In this document: piece after piece, positions 23,724 through 35,833 of the stretch
Numbering within the stretch: the stretch's first letter is position 1
How the letters are laid out: every line of letters begins with the position of its first letter
Assembly: GCF_003711515.1 (NCBI RefSeq)
Contig: NW_021167081.1
Coordinates: 976,836-1,040,835 of the forward strand
From: Sodiomyces alkalinus F11
Lineage: Eukaryota > Ascomycota > Sordariomycetes > Glomerellales > Plectosphaerellaceae
DNA: 64,000 nt
Direction: 5' to 3'
Made by a program: the position numbers and the translations under genes
The notes under the pieces: generated by a model
Databases searched by the model: none
Told to the model about the DNA's origin: nothing
What the model saw: the letters and a program-made list of their open reading frames with translations, nothing else

Positions 23724-25710
23724 ACGCAATGAAGGGGGGCGACATGTGCACGGAACCGGGCATCTCACCAGCCGGCCGTCCCATCTAGCGTCATGTCAAT
23801 TGAATATGCCATCCCTGTTTTTTTCTTCTTTTTTTTTTCTCCTGCTTTATTGATACCTTGGATAGCGACGTATCCCTTGGATCGAATCGATGACAATTTT
23901 GTTGAGATTTAATGCGATTAATTCCTTTCCCCATTTCGCCGTGGCTATCTTTTCGGGCATCCACGCTGATGGAGGACATTGTTTCGGAGTGAGGCTTTTG
24001 TCGTTTCTCGCCTTCGTAGAGTTGGAATAGGGGTTTCTGGCTCGGCATCTCAAGGCCATATTATTGGGAGTGTCTAGTATCTGACCCGAGTGGAGTATCA
24101 GTCGGCACTGAGGTTCAGCGAGAGCTGTCCTCCAGGATGCCGTCTCCCTCCGTCACCCAACTCCTTGCCGATGGTTCATTTATTAGGGATGGGATATTTT
24201 GGGTCAACTTCTTGCTGCATACCATGGGCGATGCATTCACTGTTTGCTTACATACGTAATAATACGTACCGGGTCGAAGATGTAATTTCTTGCGTGCATA
24301 CTCTTTCTTAATCGATTCGCCTTCAGTCTCTGATGCCATCCCAAGTCTGCCGGGACGACGAAGAATAAATCATTCTCTGGCATTGTCCACGATCTACGGA
24401 TTACTCCCCGGCCAACAGCCGGCCCGCTACGCGGTACATGTTTCCATAGAGTAGATTCGAGACCACTCCGTGAGAATAAACTTCAGAGTATTCATAGGCT
24501 CCATTATTAATGTTATAACAGACCGTGTGCTATGACAGTCGATAGGTAGGTATACAGGTGAAACAGTCATTACATTTACATTCATATCCCATTGACCTCC
24601 TACGGACAGCTTACAATCGTCTATACTTGGGATATTCCCAACACTCGCTGTCACGGTTCTGGCGTCTGCCGATACGACCCTGGGCGGTAAAGAGTCGCTC
24701 ATGATTTCTCGTGTTGTTCTTTCAGGGGGTTCTCCGGCCTCAGTCTCCGTTTCTGATACCTTGTCTCTTTCGTTCCTTGTCATCGTCAGCCTTATGGGGG
24801 CGCAGCTCCCTCTTAACGTTGCAAGCTAGCCCTCAGAGACGAAGTAATACCACCTCGAATATTGGGACACACGGTAAGACTCACGACACCAAAACTTTGG
24901 TTGCGACCAATTTCAAGTTTGTATTTGTATTCTTCTCATTTCCAGCCCGTGACAGCCACAGGGCCTTCGAGAATCGCCATGCAATGAAACGTGGCACGGC
25001 ATGACAACCTCGTCTCTCTACTGCTTGTTGCACTGCCTCATTATGTCGTCTGTCCCCTGCCTAATTACTTATTATAGGGGCTAGTCCCGAGAGGTTCGGC
25101 GTGAGGAGGCCCACCGTGATCCTCCTATCGCGCGTCTTTCGTCTGCCCCTTCGATCCCAACTGGTAGCCTGCCTGATCCCAGGGCCAGCAGCATGAGACT
25201 CCAGCTCCCCGTTGCCGTCCTCTTACCCTCCGTAACTTCTCAGATCCCCTCTCGGAAAGGCCCACTCCCCTGGTCCCAAGGTTTCATCGCATTGCTCCTT
25301 GTTCATCGTCCCCCTTGTTTGTCGTTAAGCGAATGTACTCGGACGGCTCTCTTGGTCGTCAAGTTCCTGCGTATAAACCCCAGAACTCCGATTTGAGGCC
25401 CCATGAAATCAAACCCCGCCGTGATTCTAGAATGCCGAATGCTGATGCCGTACCATGACGCATCTCAAGTACGTCTGATATATTTACACGGCGACTTCGT
25501 AAAAGCTGTCTCCGTTCTGAAGAAAAAAAGATCCAAAAGTAAGTTAAACCCCGACCTCGCAGGGGCCCTCTTGGAATTATGTTGTGCAGAGAATCGAACA
25601 TGAAGAACGGGTAAAATCGGCCGGTGGTAGTAAAAGAAGAGAATAGGATCCGGTCGAAAATTAAGGTAGTCGAAAATAGACGAAAAAATACAAGACCAGT
25701 TCGAAGAACA
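23724..25710. other. Convergent 2 kb spacer
   Basis: The region between the convergent SUN-family and glycosyltransferase genes contains poly-T tracts (23818-23838) and no supported gene. Several 60-120 codon frames occur on both strands without recognisable features. Confidence 0.5.
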
Positions 25711-27959
25711 TCATGCCATTTCTTCAACCGACACCGACTTCGCTCTTTGCCGGGTGGCCTTCATGCTCACGGTGTACACCAGATCAATCGTCCAGAGGTG
25801 GCTTAGTTGTGCGTGGGCGCATGGGATGGAGCCGTAAAGGGGCGCCACCACAGGGACCATGATGTAGTCAATGAAGTTCTTCTTGACGCCGCGGTAGGAG
25901 AAATCCAAGCGGTCGGCAAGGCCCGCTTCAGTCATCTCACGATGTCTGTTTTTGACAGCGACATCGTGGTAACGCTCGTAGAGGAAAAGGATGCAGGCTA
26001 CCTCCATGAAACTCACGGTGCGGAGAACGTTGGCAGCGGTGAAGGCCCACGCGATGTTGTTAGGATCTCCGTTCCCTTCAGCGACCCAAACGTAGAGAGT
26101 CGAAGAAATGACGAGGATGGCCATCTGGACGGGCAGGAAATGCGCTTCATACAGTCGGTGTCCGAGGTAGAAGATGCGCTCCCAGTGAGGGCTCGGCAGA
26201 GTGTCGTGAGTGACGTCAGAAAAGATGCCGCTTTCCCGCGCTTGCTCGGGATTCCGTTCGTCCATTTGACTCTCGGGCACGTAGACGTCTGACGCGTCTC
26301 CAAGAGAGGTGTGCAGAGGTCGAAACGCCCTGGACGTGTGCTTCCGCTCCTGCCAGAGTTCGACAAATTTACGAATGGAATAGCCCGTGTCCAAAGCTCC
26401 CCACATATGGCGGAGAGCCTGCTTATACCGAGCTTGCATGCCAGCATAGAGACCTCGAAGCCCCTTTCCACTGGCAGCTACATTGCTTTGGCTGACGGGA
26501 CTGGGCAAGACACGGCAAGTAAGATTGCCATTGAGGGCAAAGAAACACTTCAGGAACATGTGCAGATCCTCGCCAATGGCCTCGGCGTCGCAATCCCAGC
26601 CTCCCACGCGATCAACCAGTTGTAGAGGGACGGAGTAGACCGAGGTGGGGGGCGCAATGGTCGACCCGTTGTAGAGGCCAGACAGGCCTGCTGCGCCCCA
26701 GAAGATGTCAGCGACGCGCACAATTGCCGGGACGCCGTGGGCATTTCTGTCGAAGATGATGGGCGCCGAGTACATCGTGGTCATGGCAGTTTCGGGATAG
26801 GCAAAGTGCATCGTGGCGATGAGAGCGGTATAGTTGCTAGACAGATGGCTGTCGGCTGGAGACAAGGGGAGTACGTCAGCACACACAAGATCGCAAAATG
26901 TACACATGTCAATGAGGAGATATTTACCGTCAATTCCCGTGATGACGACGTCCTTCCGGACTTCCATGGAGTACCTCTCACTGGCTTTCCGAGCAGCCCA
27001 GGCCATGTTGCTTCCCTTGCCCGCAGATTCCCCTGGGATATCCGCAGGGTGAACTGTATAGTTGATACTGCGGAATTTCTTCGCGTATAGCTGGACGAGA
27101 TTACCGGCCTTGACCTGGACATTCGGTTCGCGCGACTCCATTGCAAGATAAACCTGTGCCAAGTTGGTGTCAGCCGTTACAATGCGAACTCCAAAAACAG
27201 AGATGGCTGAACACATCAAAGCCAACAAGAAGAAAAAAGGCGTAGGAAACTCACGTCATATGAAGCCGTGGCTTGTGGGTGCGAGGCCAAAACGTCGAGA
27301 GTCTCCCGCAATGTGTCTACTTCCTCCTTGTAGTTGGGTATGACGATGGCGTGAATGACGGCAGTGGCGGCCTCCTCGCTGGCTTCGGGATAGGGTTGAA
27401 GGTCGATATCGCCGGCTTCGCTGCTCGAGGCGGAACAGGCGTGAGAGGAGGTCAGCGTTTCGGCGCTCGAGAGAGACGTAGAGGAACCGCGGCGACGATG
27501 GAGCGACTTGAAGTCCCGTAAAATCCTGCTACGGGCCGTCTTCCTGAGTGTTCGCGTGAGGTCGAAGATGGCCCAGCAAGAACGGGCAGGGAAGAGACAC
27601 ATGAGGGCATGGACGAAGAGGCTGTAGTAGGCGAAAAGGGCCGTCAAAAAGCCTGCTCCCTTATCCGGTGACCCATTGGCTGTCACAGCGACACCGGTCT
27701 GTTGGCTATATTCGAAATTATAACGAGAAGCGGCCAATTCTCTCGAAATGACCCAGTAGCACAACATAACCAGGGCGATCATGGCCAGGCCGGGGGCGCG
27801 ACGAGAGCACCATAGTAACAATGACATGACGACGAAGACGACAACCAAGGCCAGGAAAGAGAAACGAACACCCGGGAAGAGGAGAGGCGGGCTGGAAAGG
27901 AGGGAGGAAGGGAGAAGGAGGAGGGAACGGACGAGAGAGAGGTAAGGCTGGCTAGACAC
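25711..27959 (-). CDS. Membrane family-2 glycosyltransferase (N-terminus uncertain)
   Basis: Three exons on the minus strand: 27959-27255 (5' limit uncertain), 27153-26928 and 26855-25711. From the first in-frame ATG (27827) the protein has 647 residues; the open frame extends 44 codons further upstream without an ATG, and those codons complete a hydrophobic segment, so a short 5' exon is likely missing. GT-A motifs are present: HAIVIPNYKEE, the DxD at GIDADSHL, GEDLHMFLK and QALRHMW (QxxRW-like). There are hydrophobic segments at both ends. This is the architecture of processive membrane glycosyltransferases such as chitin or hyaluronan synthases, but it is a separate fungal group; the product is unknown. 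An exopolymer or wall polysaccharide is an inference. Confidence 0.82.
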
Positions 27960-30089
27960 CAGTAGGTATGAAAAAAAGGATGGATAAGAGATAGTCGATA
28001 CCCAATCCTGCTATCTGTAGGGAGTACAAGATTAGGTCGGCATTAGGGGTGTTCGTATAATATTAGGGCAGTCGGAAATACCTAGGTCGAGTGAAAGAAA
28101 GATGACCCTGAAGAGTTCAAGAAGGGGGGCAGTGTCAAAAAGAAGCAAAGGGAAAAGGGGGCGAAGAGGACATAATTAGAGGGTAGAACTTGGGACTGGG
28201 AAATTGGTGGGGTGTTGCCTTGCGAGTCGGTTGATCCTCTCCGATCTAATTAAAGTTGTGCACAAAAAGTGACGACGTAGTAATTGAGGTATCCGTACGT
28301 ATATGTTTAATAATAGTGGGCTTCACAAAGTTCATGGGGCGCGAAGGGGGGGCGGGAAACTTATTAAATGGAGGAGGGCCTACCAGATTGACATGTTGTG
28401 CTCGCGTCTGGCTGCGAAGGTTGGCATAAGGCTTCAGCCGACTCTGGACCTCCACAGTAGGCCATCTCGGCAAGCTCTACCCAGAAACCAGGGGTGGGGT
28501 CCTAATTTCCCTTGGCGATACCTGCCTCAGGAGTGCGGGCTGCCTCCGACCTCCAATAGGGGAAAATGGGAATAGGTAGGGTTGTCCCTTTAGCGGGGAC
28601 GTGCGTCTCGGTCGTCGCCGTATGTACTGTACATCCAGGATAGCACAGATCATCTGAAATATTCTGGCTCTCCAATGTCCAGCAAATAAGCTTCATCCAC
28701 ACTTCTTGTCTTTTCTTTTTCTATTTTATATGGACGTGCTTCAGGGAAAAATTCCCATCTCCTGAGTAGTAACTTAAGCATAACAAGCTTTTCTACGACC
28801 ATGATTCAACATGGAATCGAACGTCTTGCAATCAGGTACGAAATAATTACGAAGTAGAATGAGGGCGGTTTACCCATACGTTTTTAGGACCCTTGCTCAA
28901 GGTCGGACTGACTTTCTCTCTTCTTTCAATATAAGCAAACCTGGTTAGTACGAAGCAGCGGTGCTGACAACTTTGCGAACCCATGTAGTTATTAGGAAAA
29001 GAAAGACCGCCAAGATACAGATACCGGCACATCGCTCATGTTATGTAACTTTCACTGTGAGACCCGTCCAAAACTAATCAATCTTAAGGTAATAAGGTAC
29101 CTTAGGTAGGCACACAGCTTCGCTCTGGGAGCCATTTCGGGTCATATGTAATTATGTACAAGGTACCTTACTTGGAGATGCAGCAGCAAGTCATTATGAG
29201 AAACTGGAAGCGAGGCCCGTATGAAGTACATACCTTCGCATACGCATGACTGATGTATTCATGCAGACGTGGTGTCATTCCGATCCGTGCCACCCTGGCA
29301 AACAATCCCTTGTGGCTCGGTCGGCGCCTGGGACCAATGGAAATCGCGATAATCTAGGACGGGAAGATGTTCAGGTACCGTCTGTTGAACAGACCGTAGT
29401 TTTTACGGTTACGTGATAGGCACGGATTTAACTAAAAGATTATAACCTTAGTAATCCGGGCGAACGGTCACCTACATAATTTTTACTATAGATAAAACGG
29501 CGGTAGCAGTTCTCTGACTGTCTTGGATAGGGAGGAGAAGATATAAGATTATCTTCATCAATTTACCCTTTGATTTTGACCCTATTTTGACGGTTCCAGT
29601 TACGCTGTATCTGACACCTACCTCTCAGCAACGTGTTACTGCGTATCGTGTCATTGGTCGAATACAAATCTCCAGCACCCCCGAGGTGGCTTATCTGGGG
29701 CCTAATTTGGTTGCAATAACTCTTTGATTGGCCATACCCTGGTCATGCTTCAATGAGCAGTTTCATGGTGTCGGCAAGCCAGAACTTCCCGCACGCAGAC
29801 CTACGCACAGTATACGTTGTATGTGTAAAGCCGACATCACCTACCTACCTAGGTACAGTGGGATCTTTTCCTACTCCGGGAGGCGATTGAACATCAAAGT
29901 GGACCTAGCAATACAAAAGAAAAATTTGCGGGTCCCAAATTTGCTGACTTACATACTTCAGCGCATACTGTGCTATTTCACTGTGTGACCATGCACGGGG
30001 GAAGAGACGCCAAAATACGCGTGTGGACGGACGCGACACGCGGAATTGACTTTCGCCTTGCCCGACCTGGAAATGGACAATTACCCTAC

Positions 30090-30099
30090 TACACGTGTA
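30090..30099. promoter_or_regulatory. TACACGTGTA palindrome (copy 1)
   Basis: Perfect 10-base palindrome with a CACGTG core, the type of site bound by bHLH or bZIP factors. Other perfect copies are at 30644-30653, 31119-31128 and 61562-61571. Confidence 0.45.
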
Positions 30100-30643
30100 A
30101 TCTTACGGATGAACGGAACAAATTTTCTCAAGTTCGAGTCTGCTGAGTCATCCTTTTTTTTTATTGTCTTGAGACGGGGGCGCTGACTGAAGACAAACTG
30201 TAATTATTATACGTGTAAGGTGCAGAGTAAGTATATATGTACTCCGTACGTGTATGAGGGATATGAGTGATCACATCTTTCTGCATGTCTTGAACCTGCA
30301 GCATGCATGGCGGTACTCGTGATTTTCCGAATGCTACAGGGCACTACACGCGGTCAGGCAGGAGTAGGTGATTATGAACATCAGTTCCAACGTCAAATCG
30401 TTGGGACTACTCCCTCGCATCGCCCCTCACCGGGATGGCGCTTTCGGCGGCTTCTGGGGGATTACTTGCATCGGCCCAAATCAACATTGATTGGGGAACG
30501 GTCCGAGACCCTCGGTACATATAGATAAGGTAGGTAATAAGGTAATTAGGTGGTGACTCCCTTGCTGCCATAAGCGTTTCAACCCAAGTGCAGAAACGGC
30601 GGAGTAATAAAAAGAGAACCAAAATTCCTATAAAAACTGTATA

Positions 30644-30653
30644 TACACGTGTA
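30644..30653. promoter_or_regulatory. TACACGTGTA palindrome (copy 2)
   Basis: Second perfect copy, just downstream of the proposed small membrane gene. Confidence 0.45.
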
Positions 30654-30668
30654 CTGTGACGTCGAGGA

Positions 30669-31174
30669 CTACTCCAACAGGCCCCTCTTAAACTTGGGCC
30701 AAAAGAGACTTGCCATGTCGTCATCCTTTTCCATGAATCCGGACTCTGTATGCGTATCTCCGCGTTGATCATCAAATTCAATCCACATTCTCCAAGCCCC
30801 TCCAGAGCGGCGTAGTCTACATACTGCCAAGAGATCGATCGATGTACGAATCTCAAAGATATGGCCAGACAGTATTGTTTTTGCTCGGGTGCTTACGTTG
30901 TACTTTGGCTACGTACGTGACCGCGTAATGCCTCATGTTACCTCCGAACCCCGCGGGGAGCGGAGGTCCTTGGCAGTGATTCGGCCGCTCTCTTTACTTT
31001 GACATGTCCATCCTTATTATGATGCAGCGTCTTTGCTTGGCGACGAGCCGAGAAAAGCATGACGAGCAAAAGGCATATGCCCAGAAAGACTTGGGTACGT
31101 GGGGCGAGATAATTACTGTACACGTGTAACATAACGTATTGTGTCCATCCGGACGGGGTATCTCTAGGTATCAT
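30669..31174 (-). CDS. Possible small single-pass membrane protein (hypothetical)
   Basis: Two exons can be joined in frame: 31174-30942 and 30891-30669, with a 49-base intron (GTAACA..AAG), giving about 151 residues. Exon 1 begins MIPRDTPSGWTQYVMLHVYS and contains a hydrophobic segment (QVFLGICLLLVMLFSA), then a basic stretch. Exon 2 ends in a protein-like tail (GGAWRMWIEFDDQRGDTHTE, then DDDMASLFWPKFKRGLLE). I do not recognise a family. The charged, Trp-containing C-terminus in a frame that is not the longest local ORF is what suggests coding. The acceptor is weak and the intron is short, so this is a tentative model. It lies 370 bases downstream of THOC5 on the same strand. Confidence 0.35.
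31119..31128. promoter_or_regulatory. TACACGTGTA palindrome (copy 3)
   Basis: Third perfect copy. It falls inside proposed exon 1 of the small membrane gene, which either is coincidence or argues that this stretch is regulatory rather than coding. Confidence 0.4.
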
Positions 31175-31544
31175 AATATGTGACTTCGCTTTCTTTCCCG
31201 TTTCGCAGATATCCCCTTAAATATCAGGTGGAGGGGACACCGCCTCATGAACCCAGGCGGGGCGCTCGTGGCCCAGACTTCCTGCATGGCTGACAAGCTC
31301 AGCAGAAATCTAGACATGGACTCGTAATGTGTTGCTTCATCGTGGAATGCTCTCCCGGGGTGCGAAATATATCTGTCATCGTCCGAGACGCCAGGGACAG
31401 GACATTAACAGTAGGGTCCCGGCCGTCACCCGCATGCGAGCGAGTCTTTCGTGGACTCGGGCGGGGCTCGTTTTGAACATATCGTTGTGGGATACGTGGC
31501 GCAATTGAGCTGGATAACTGAACCCAGAACTCCTTGGTGAAGAA
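31175..31544. other. Spacer downstream of THOC5
   Basis: About 370 bases between the THOC5 stop and the start of the possible small membrane gene. No feature was recognised. Confidence 0.5.
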
Positions 31545-32340
31545 TCAGACGACTTTTTCGAATAACACCTGGATGGGTTTTGCGGCCTTTAGGGGGTTGG
31601 TCAGTATGTTAACCATTTGAGGTTCCAGGACGAGGCGTAGACAAACATCGATGAATTTCTCCAGATCTCTATCAAGATTGGCGAGATCCTCTTTCCTCTT
31701 CTTGTTCTCCGCGATAAGCTTCTGCTTTCTCTTCAGGAGTTCCTGCCTCTGCTGTTCGAGGGCCTCTCGCTGCGCACGCTCATGTGCAATCCTCGCCGTC
31801 ATAAGCGCGTTCTCGTCGTCCGTAGCGTGTTCGGGATGCTGGTGTAGGAATTCTTCAAGCGGGACTAGGGGCAGTCGCATGTGGGAGTGGCTGCGGGAGC
31901 ATGGCCTATCAGTTGTCTATGCGACAAGACGGGTTCTTCCCTTCTTCCCTAGAGGGCAGAATCGGGGAGAAAAGGGAGGAGGAAACTCACTCGTACGACT
32001 CGCACGCAGCAATTTCGCCTTGTAGATGTCTTTGTTCGTAATAGAGGTTCTGCAGCTGAAGGTGAAGACTGTCGACCTCGTGGCGCTTCTCGGCGGTCTT
32101 GTATTTCGTCTCGCGGGCCGAGAAAATGGCCGCCCGGTGTAGTCCACGTAGATGGGATATATTAGTGAAGAGAAGCTTCTGTTGCTTGGATATGGCGGCC
32201 TCCTGATCCAGAGAGAGGGGCTGGCCCGCCTCGGGCAGGCAGTCGACGAGAAGCTCAGCTTGTTCCCTGGACTGGCTTGATGTCTGGAGGACAGCATCAA
32301 GTTGAAGATCCTTGACAATGTGGTTGAACGCCATTGTCAT
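31545..32340 (-). CDS. THO complex subunit 5 (THOC5/Fmip family)
   Basis: Two exons (32340-31991 and 31890-31545; intron 100 bases) give 231 residues. The family core is the helical segment KYKTAEKRHEVDSLHLQLQN, then YYEQRHLQGEIAACESYDH across the splice and LPLVPLEEFL, followed by a long charged coiled coil (RAQREALEQQRQELLKRKQK). This is the short fungal form of THOC5/Fmip. The THO complex packages nascent mRNA and links transcription to export in the nucleus. Two ATGs, at 32340 and 32334, are both possible starts. It is divergent from the PAQR gene. Confidence 0.87.
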
Positions 32341-33233
32341 TATAATTATCCGATCCGGGGCGTCGAATCGTAAGCTAGATACTTAGCGATTGGCGCGAGG
32401 TAATAATGCTGCGAGGGGAGGTTGTACGCGATTTCGTTCAGTCGTGTTGCCGGAGGGCAAGGCTGAAGGGTGGCTGACGGGCAAGGAGACACCGGTACGT
32501 ACCTCCCTGGTAACGGAGTACCTAACGGAGTACCTTAGTAATCAGATCCTTATTACACCGCATAATAACCGGGATCCTTGGTGCCCCAGATCTCTCTACC
32601 TAGTCGCTCTCTCGATAGTGGAGCCGTCCTTGAAGGGTGGGAAACTTCGCGTAATCCTTTCTTTGAGCGTGAAATGAGCATCCCGCCATCATCCTTGAGC
32701 CAAGAGAATGGGAAATCGCCGAGGCTTCAATGGATCCTTCGCACATACACCCCACCCTCTTCTTCATTTTCGCAGGCGCACACTTCTTCTCCATCTTCCG
32801 CCTTTACTCGGTAATTACGCCATACATCCAACTCAGAACGTTCGCTTTCCTCGCCAGGCCTGCTTAGAACGTAGCGAATGCCTTGGTAGTTGTAACTGCC
32901 TCGGGTCAAAGACTAAACCCCCTTGAATACTCCGTGTTCTGTACGGACACTTGATCTGGACTGCGCAGACAGCCAATCGACAATTCTTGAAACGTCGTGC
33001 GCCACCGCCGCCGCCGGCCTTTGGGGCTTCTACTTTCCCCCGCGAATCGTCCCTCGAACCAATCGCACGCTCTATCCTCAGCTTGTGGGTTCTCTTCCCA
33101 ACGCCTGAACTCGGAATTGTTTCTGCGAACCCCGCTCCCTCACAATCCAACCACATAGTTTGGACGTTACCGCCTTAGAAGTAACCAAAAGCCTTACCGA
33201 GTCCCTGATTCCCATCGGCAATATCACTGCAAA
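32341..33233. other. Divergent promoter region THOC5/PAQR
   Basis: About 890 bases. A short repeat of ACGGAGTACCT occurs twice at 32514-32535. The part next to 33234 is pyrimidine-rich and probably the leader. No gene was seen. Confidence 0.55.
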
Positions 33234-34821
33234 ATGACTACCCTTTCGTCGCCGTCTTGCGCTTGCAGCGTTCAAGGCGACGAACCGGTCGATGTCGCAG
33301 TATCCTCGAGTGCCCAGGCTCAGGGTAACATCCGCCCTCGGAGACGTCGACATTCCTTCTTTCTTCCGAGGAGAAAGTCCATCATCGGCCACATCATCGA
33401 TACCGAGGAAGGCCTTCTTTTGAAGGTTCGTGCTTTTATTCGCAGTCCCACGGTGCATGTCATTGCTTGGTTGCCACTAACTCGCTTACCAGGTCGACCT
33501 CTTCCTGTCGGAACTTGAACGACGGCTCGACTTTATCGAAAACCATGGAGACCCGCTCGATTCCAGCATAAGCAGGGCGTTTTCGACTCTTCAGGCCGTC
33601 CGAGAAAGATGCTGTCAGGCATCCGAAGAGGTTCTAGGCGAGGGACGTCGGCGTCTACATGTCATGGTCGAGACCCTCGAAGCCAGATACCATGAAGGCT
33701 TGACGTCGGGCGAATCCCTACATGAAAAGGCCCGCCTTGGTCTTGAGCTCCTGGAAGGGATGCTCTCCGAATTCGAGACTCGGGCCTATAAGTTCCGCGA
33801 GCAAGGACTCGCCAACGCTGCCGGTGCCGCTGGCGCATTCATGGAGGAGAGCCGAAGGGTCGTCGACAAGGGAATCGAACGCGCCCGAGATGCCGTTGAC
33901 GAAGGTATCGAGCGAGCCATGCGAGCAGCCGAAACACTAGAAGAACATATCCAATACGCCATCGTTCGGGCCAGGGAGACCGGCTTGATTGTATATGACG
34001 AGCTGCCCGTCCCATGGAGGGTCAACCCACACATCAGGAAAGGGTACCGTTTCACCGAAACCAAAATCGAGTGTATCCGGTCTGCCTTCGGCATCCATAA
34101 TGAGTTCTTCAATATCTGGTCACACGCACTGGGTCTGGTTGTAGTTCTCGCCGTCGCCCTATACTTTTACCCTCGGAACGACAACTTTTCTCTGAGCAGC
34201 CAAACCGACATCTTCATCGCCGCCGTCTTCTTCTCTACCGCTTGCTTGACCCTTGTCTGTTCGACCGTTTGGCACACAATGAACGCTGTCGCCGATATGA
34301 ATGCCATTTCCTTATTCGCTTGCGTGGATTACACCGGAATCTCATTGCTCATCGCTGCGTCCATCATGACGACTGAATACACGGCGTTCTACTGCGACCC
34401 CGTCAGCCGTTGGATCTACATGTCAACGACTGCCATCTTGGGAATCGGAGGTGTTATCTTGCCTTGGCATCCGACTTTTAATGGGGCGGACATGGCCTGG
34501 GCTCGAGTCGCCTTCTTTGTCGGCCTGGCTGCTACGGGGTTTGCCCCCATTATCCAGTTGTACTTCAGCCACGGCCCGAACTTCGTGTTGGAGTTTTACT
34601 CGCCCATCGCCAAGTCGATCTGCGTGTACCTGGTGGGTGCTTGCGTGTACGCTAGCCAGGTTCCCGAGCGGTGGTTTCCAGGCATGTTTGACTACATCGG
34701 CGGCAGCCATAATCTGTGGCATCTGGCGGTCCTTGGCGGCATCCTCTTCCATTACACTGCCATGCAAGCCTTCTTTACCGATGCCTTTCGCAGGGCTGAG
34801 GGCCAATGCTCTCACTATTGA
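33234..34821 (+). CDS. IZH3: PAQR / adiponectin-receptor-like protein (IZH3-like, long N-terminus)
   Basis: Two exons (33234-33425 and 33493-34821) give 506 residues. The N-terminal about 240 residues are helical and charged (RRLDFIENHGD, ERARDAVDEGIERAMRAAET), which matches the extended IZH3-type proteins rather than the short IZH1/2/4. The HlyIII/PAQR core follows: PWRVNPHIRKGYR, GIHNEFFNIWSHALG, CSTVWHTMN, CVDYTGI and the C-terminal SHNLWHLAVLGGILFHY, carrying the Ser/Asp/His residues that bind Zn in the family. Seven membrane segments are visible. PAQR proteins are putative ceramidase-like receptors of the plasma membrane or ER, linked in yeast to zinc and sterol homeostasis. Confidence 0.92.
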
Positions 34822-35833
34822 GTGCCGAAACGTGCCGGCGGAGAGCCTGAAGAGGACTCCGTGGGCAACGGCGCATCATTGAGCCATGGCGACACTCCGG
34901 TCAGTCTCCGGGCAACACATCTGATGCCGATGATCACTATTTACGTGTATCAACACGGCGCTTCGGGAACCCATGCGACCCCGCCTATTTATGCTAGCGC
35001 GGCCGACACATGCTTCTCCTCAGACAACAGACATAATTCATCGCGACTGTCCCCAAGGAGGAACTGTATATGGTACAGAAAAGGGTACGGTGGTTCAGTT
35101 TGAGCCGGCCACCTCCGAATATCGACGGAGGTTTATGGATCGATGAGACGTCCCGCAGCGCCGAAGTTCATAGACACTTCTCATACACGCTGCCTTCTCG
35201 TCGTGTAGATCGACGTGGATGGTAGAGGGGTGCCAGAGCTCATTAACAGAAGACTGAGCTCCCTGCGTCATGCACACTGGTGCACATCCTTCTGCATTTT
35301 GCAGGATGGTCTGACGCATGAGACCACCATCTCCGTACCAAGCCCGGGACGTGTAAATCGCACACTGACCACCGAATGTGAGCGTGGCATGTCAAGCAGG
35401 CTGTATATTGCCAGCATATTCAGGGTGATATGTGCCTTGATAGACATTATAGAGGCTACAGACGAGACGGGGGAGAGATAGAGTGATACGAGAGGTGTGA
35501 TACGAGACCGTGTTAAGACTATACATGTGGCATGACTTGGCTGAAGATGGCAACTTCGCATAGCATAGCACGGCGGTAACTAGTAGCATAGCATATCAAA
35601 CAAGAGCATCGATACACGGTGAAAAAGGGGCCTAACAAGAGCAATGGGAAGAGATGTGTTCAGGGCTCACAAGACAGCGGGTAGTCCCTCGTTACGGGGG
35701 ACATGTAGACATTGATAAGATGCGAGACATGCCGGATAGCCTGATTGGCGCACAGCAAGTCCAGTGAGTATCGCTGTCGGACGTTGAACATTTCATGGTT
35801 CAGGTGGCCCCAATAAGCTTAGATAATCCTTGA
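34822..35833. other. Spacer downstream of PAQR
   Basis: About 1 kb without a supported gene. The small frames here lack conserved features. Confidence 0.5.

Larger units (their letters stand above)
27960..30668. other. AT-rich gene-poor block
   Basis: About 2.7 kb with lower GC than the surroundings and no supported gene. It contains AAGGTACCTTAGG elements at 29093-29110 and 29158-29171, a perfect TACACGTGTA decamer at 30090-30099, another at 30644-30653, and related half-copies near 30211 and 30246. The composition would fit an old, mutated repeat, but I see no terminal repeats or transposase remains. Confidence 0.5.

Noticed and set aside
25711..26855. Third glycosyltransferase exon extended through 27228 as a separate 505-residue protein
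   Set aside because: The frame only passes through two introns by chance; splicing gives the conserved GIDADSHL motif.
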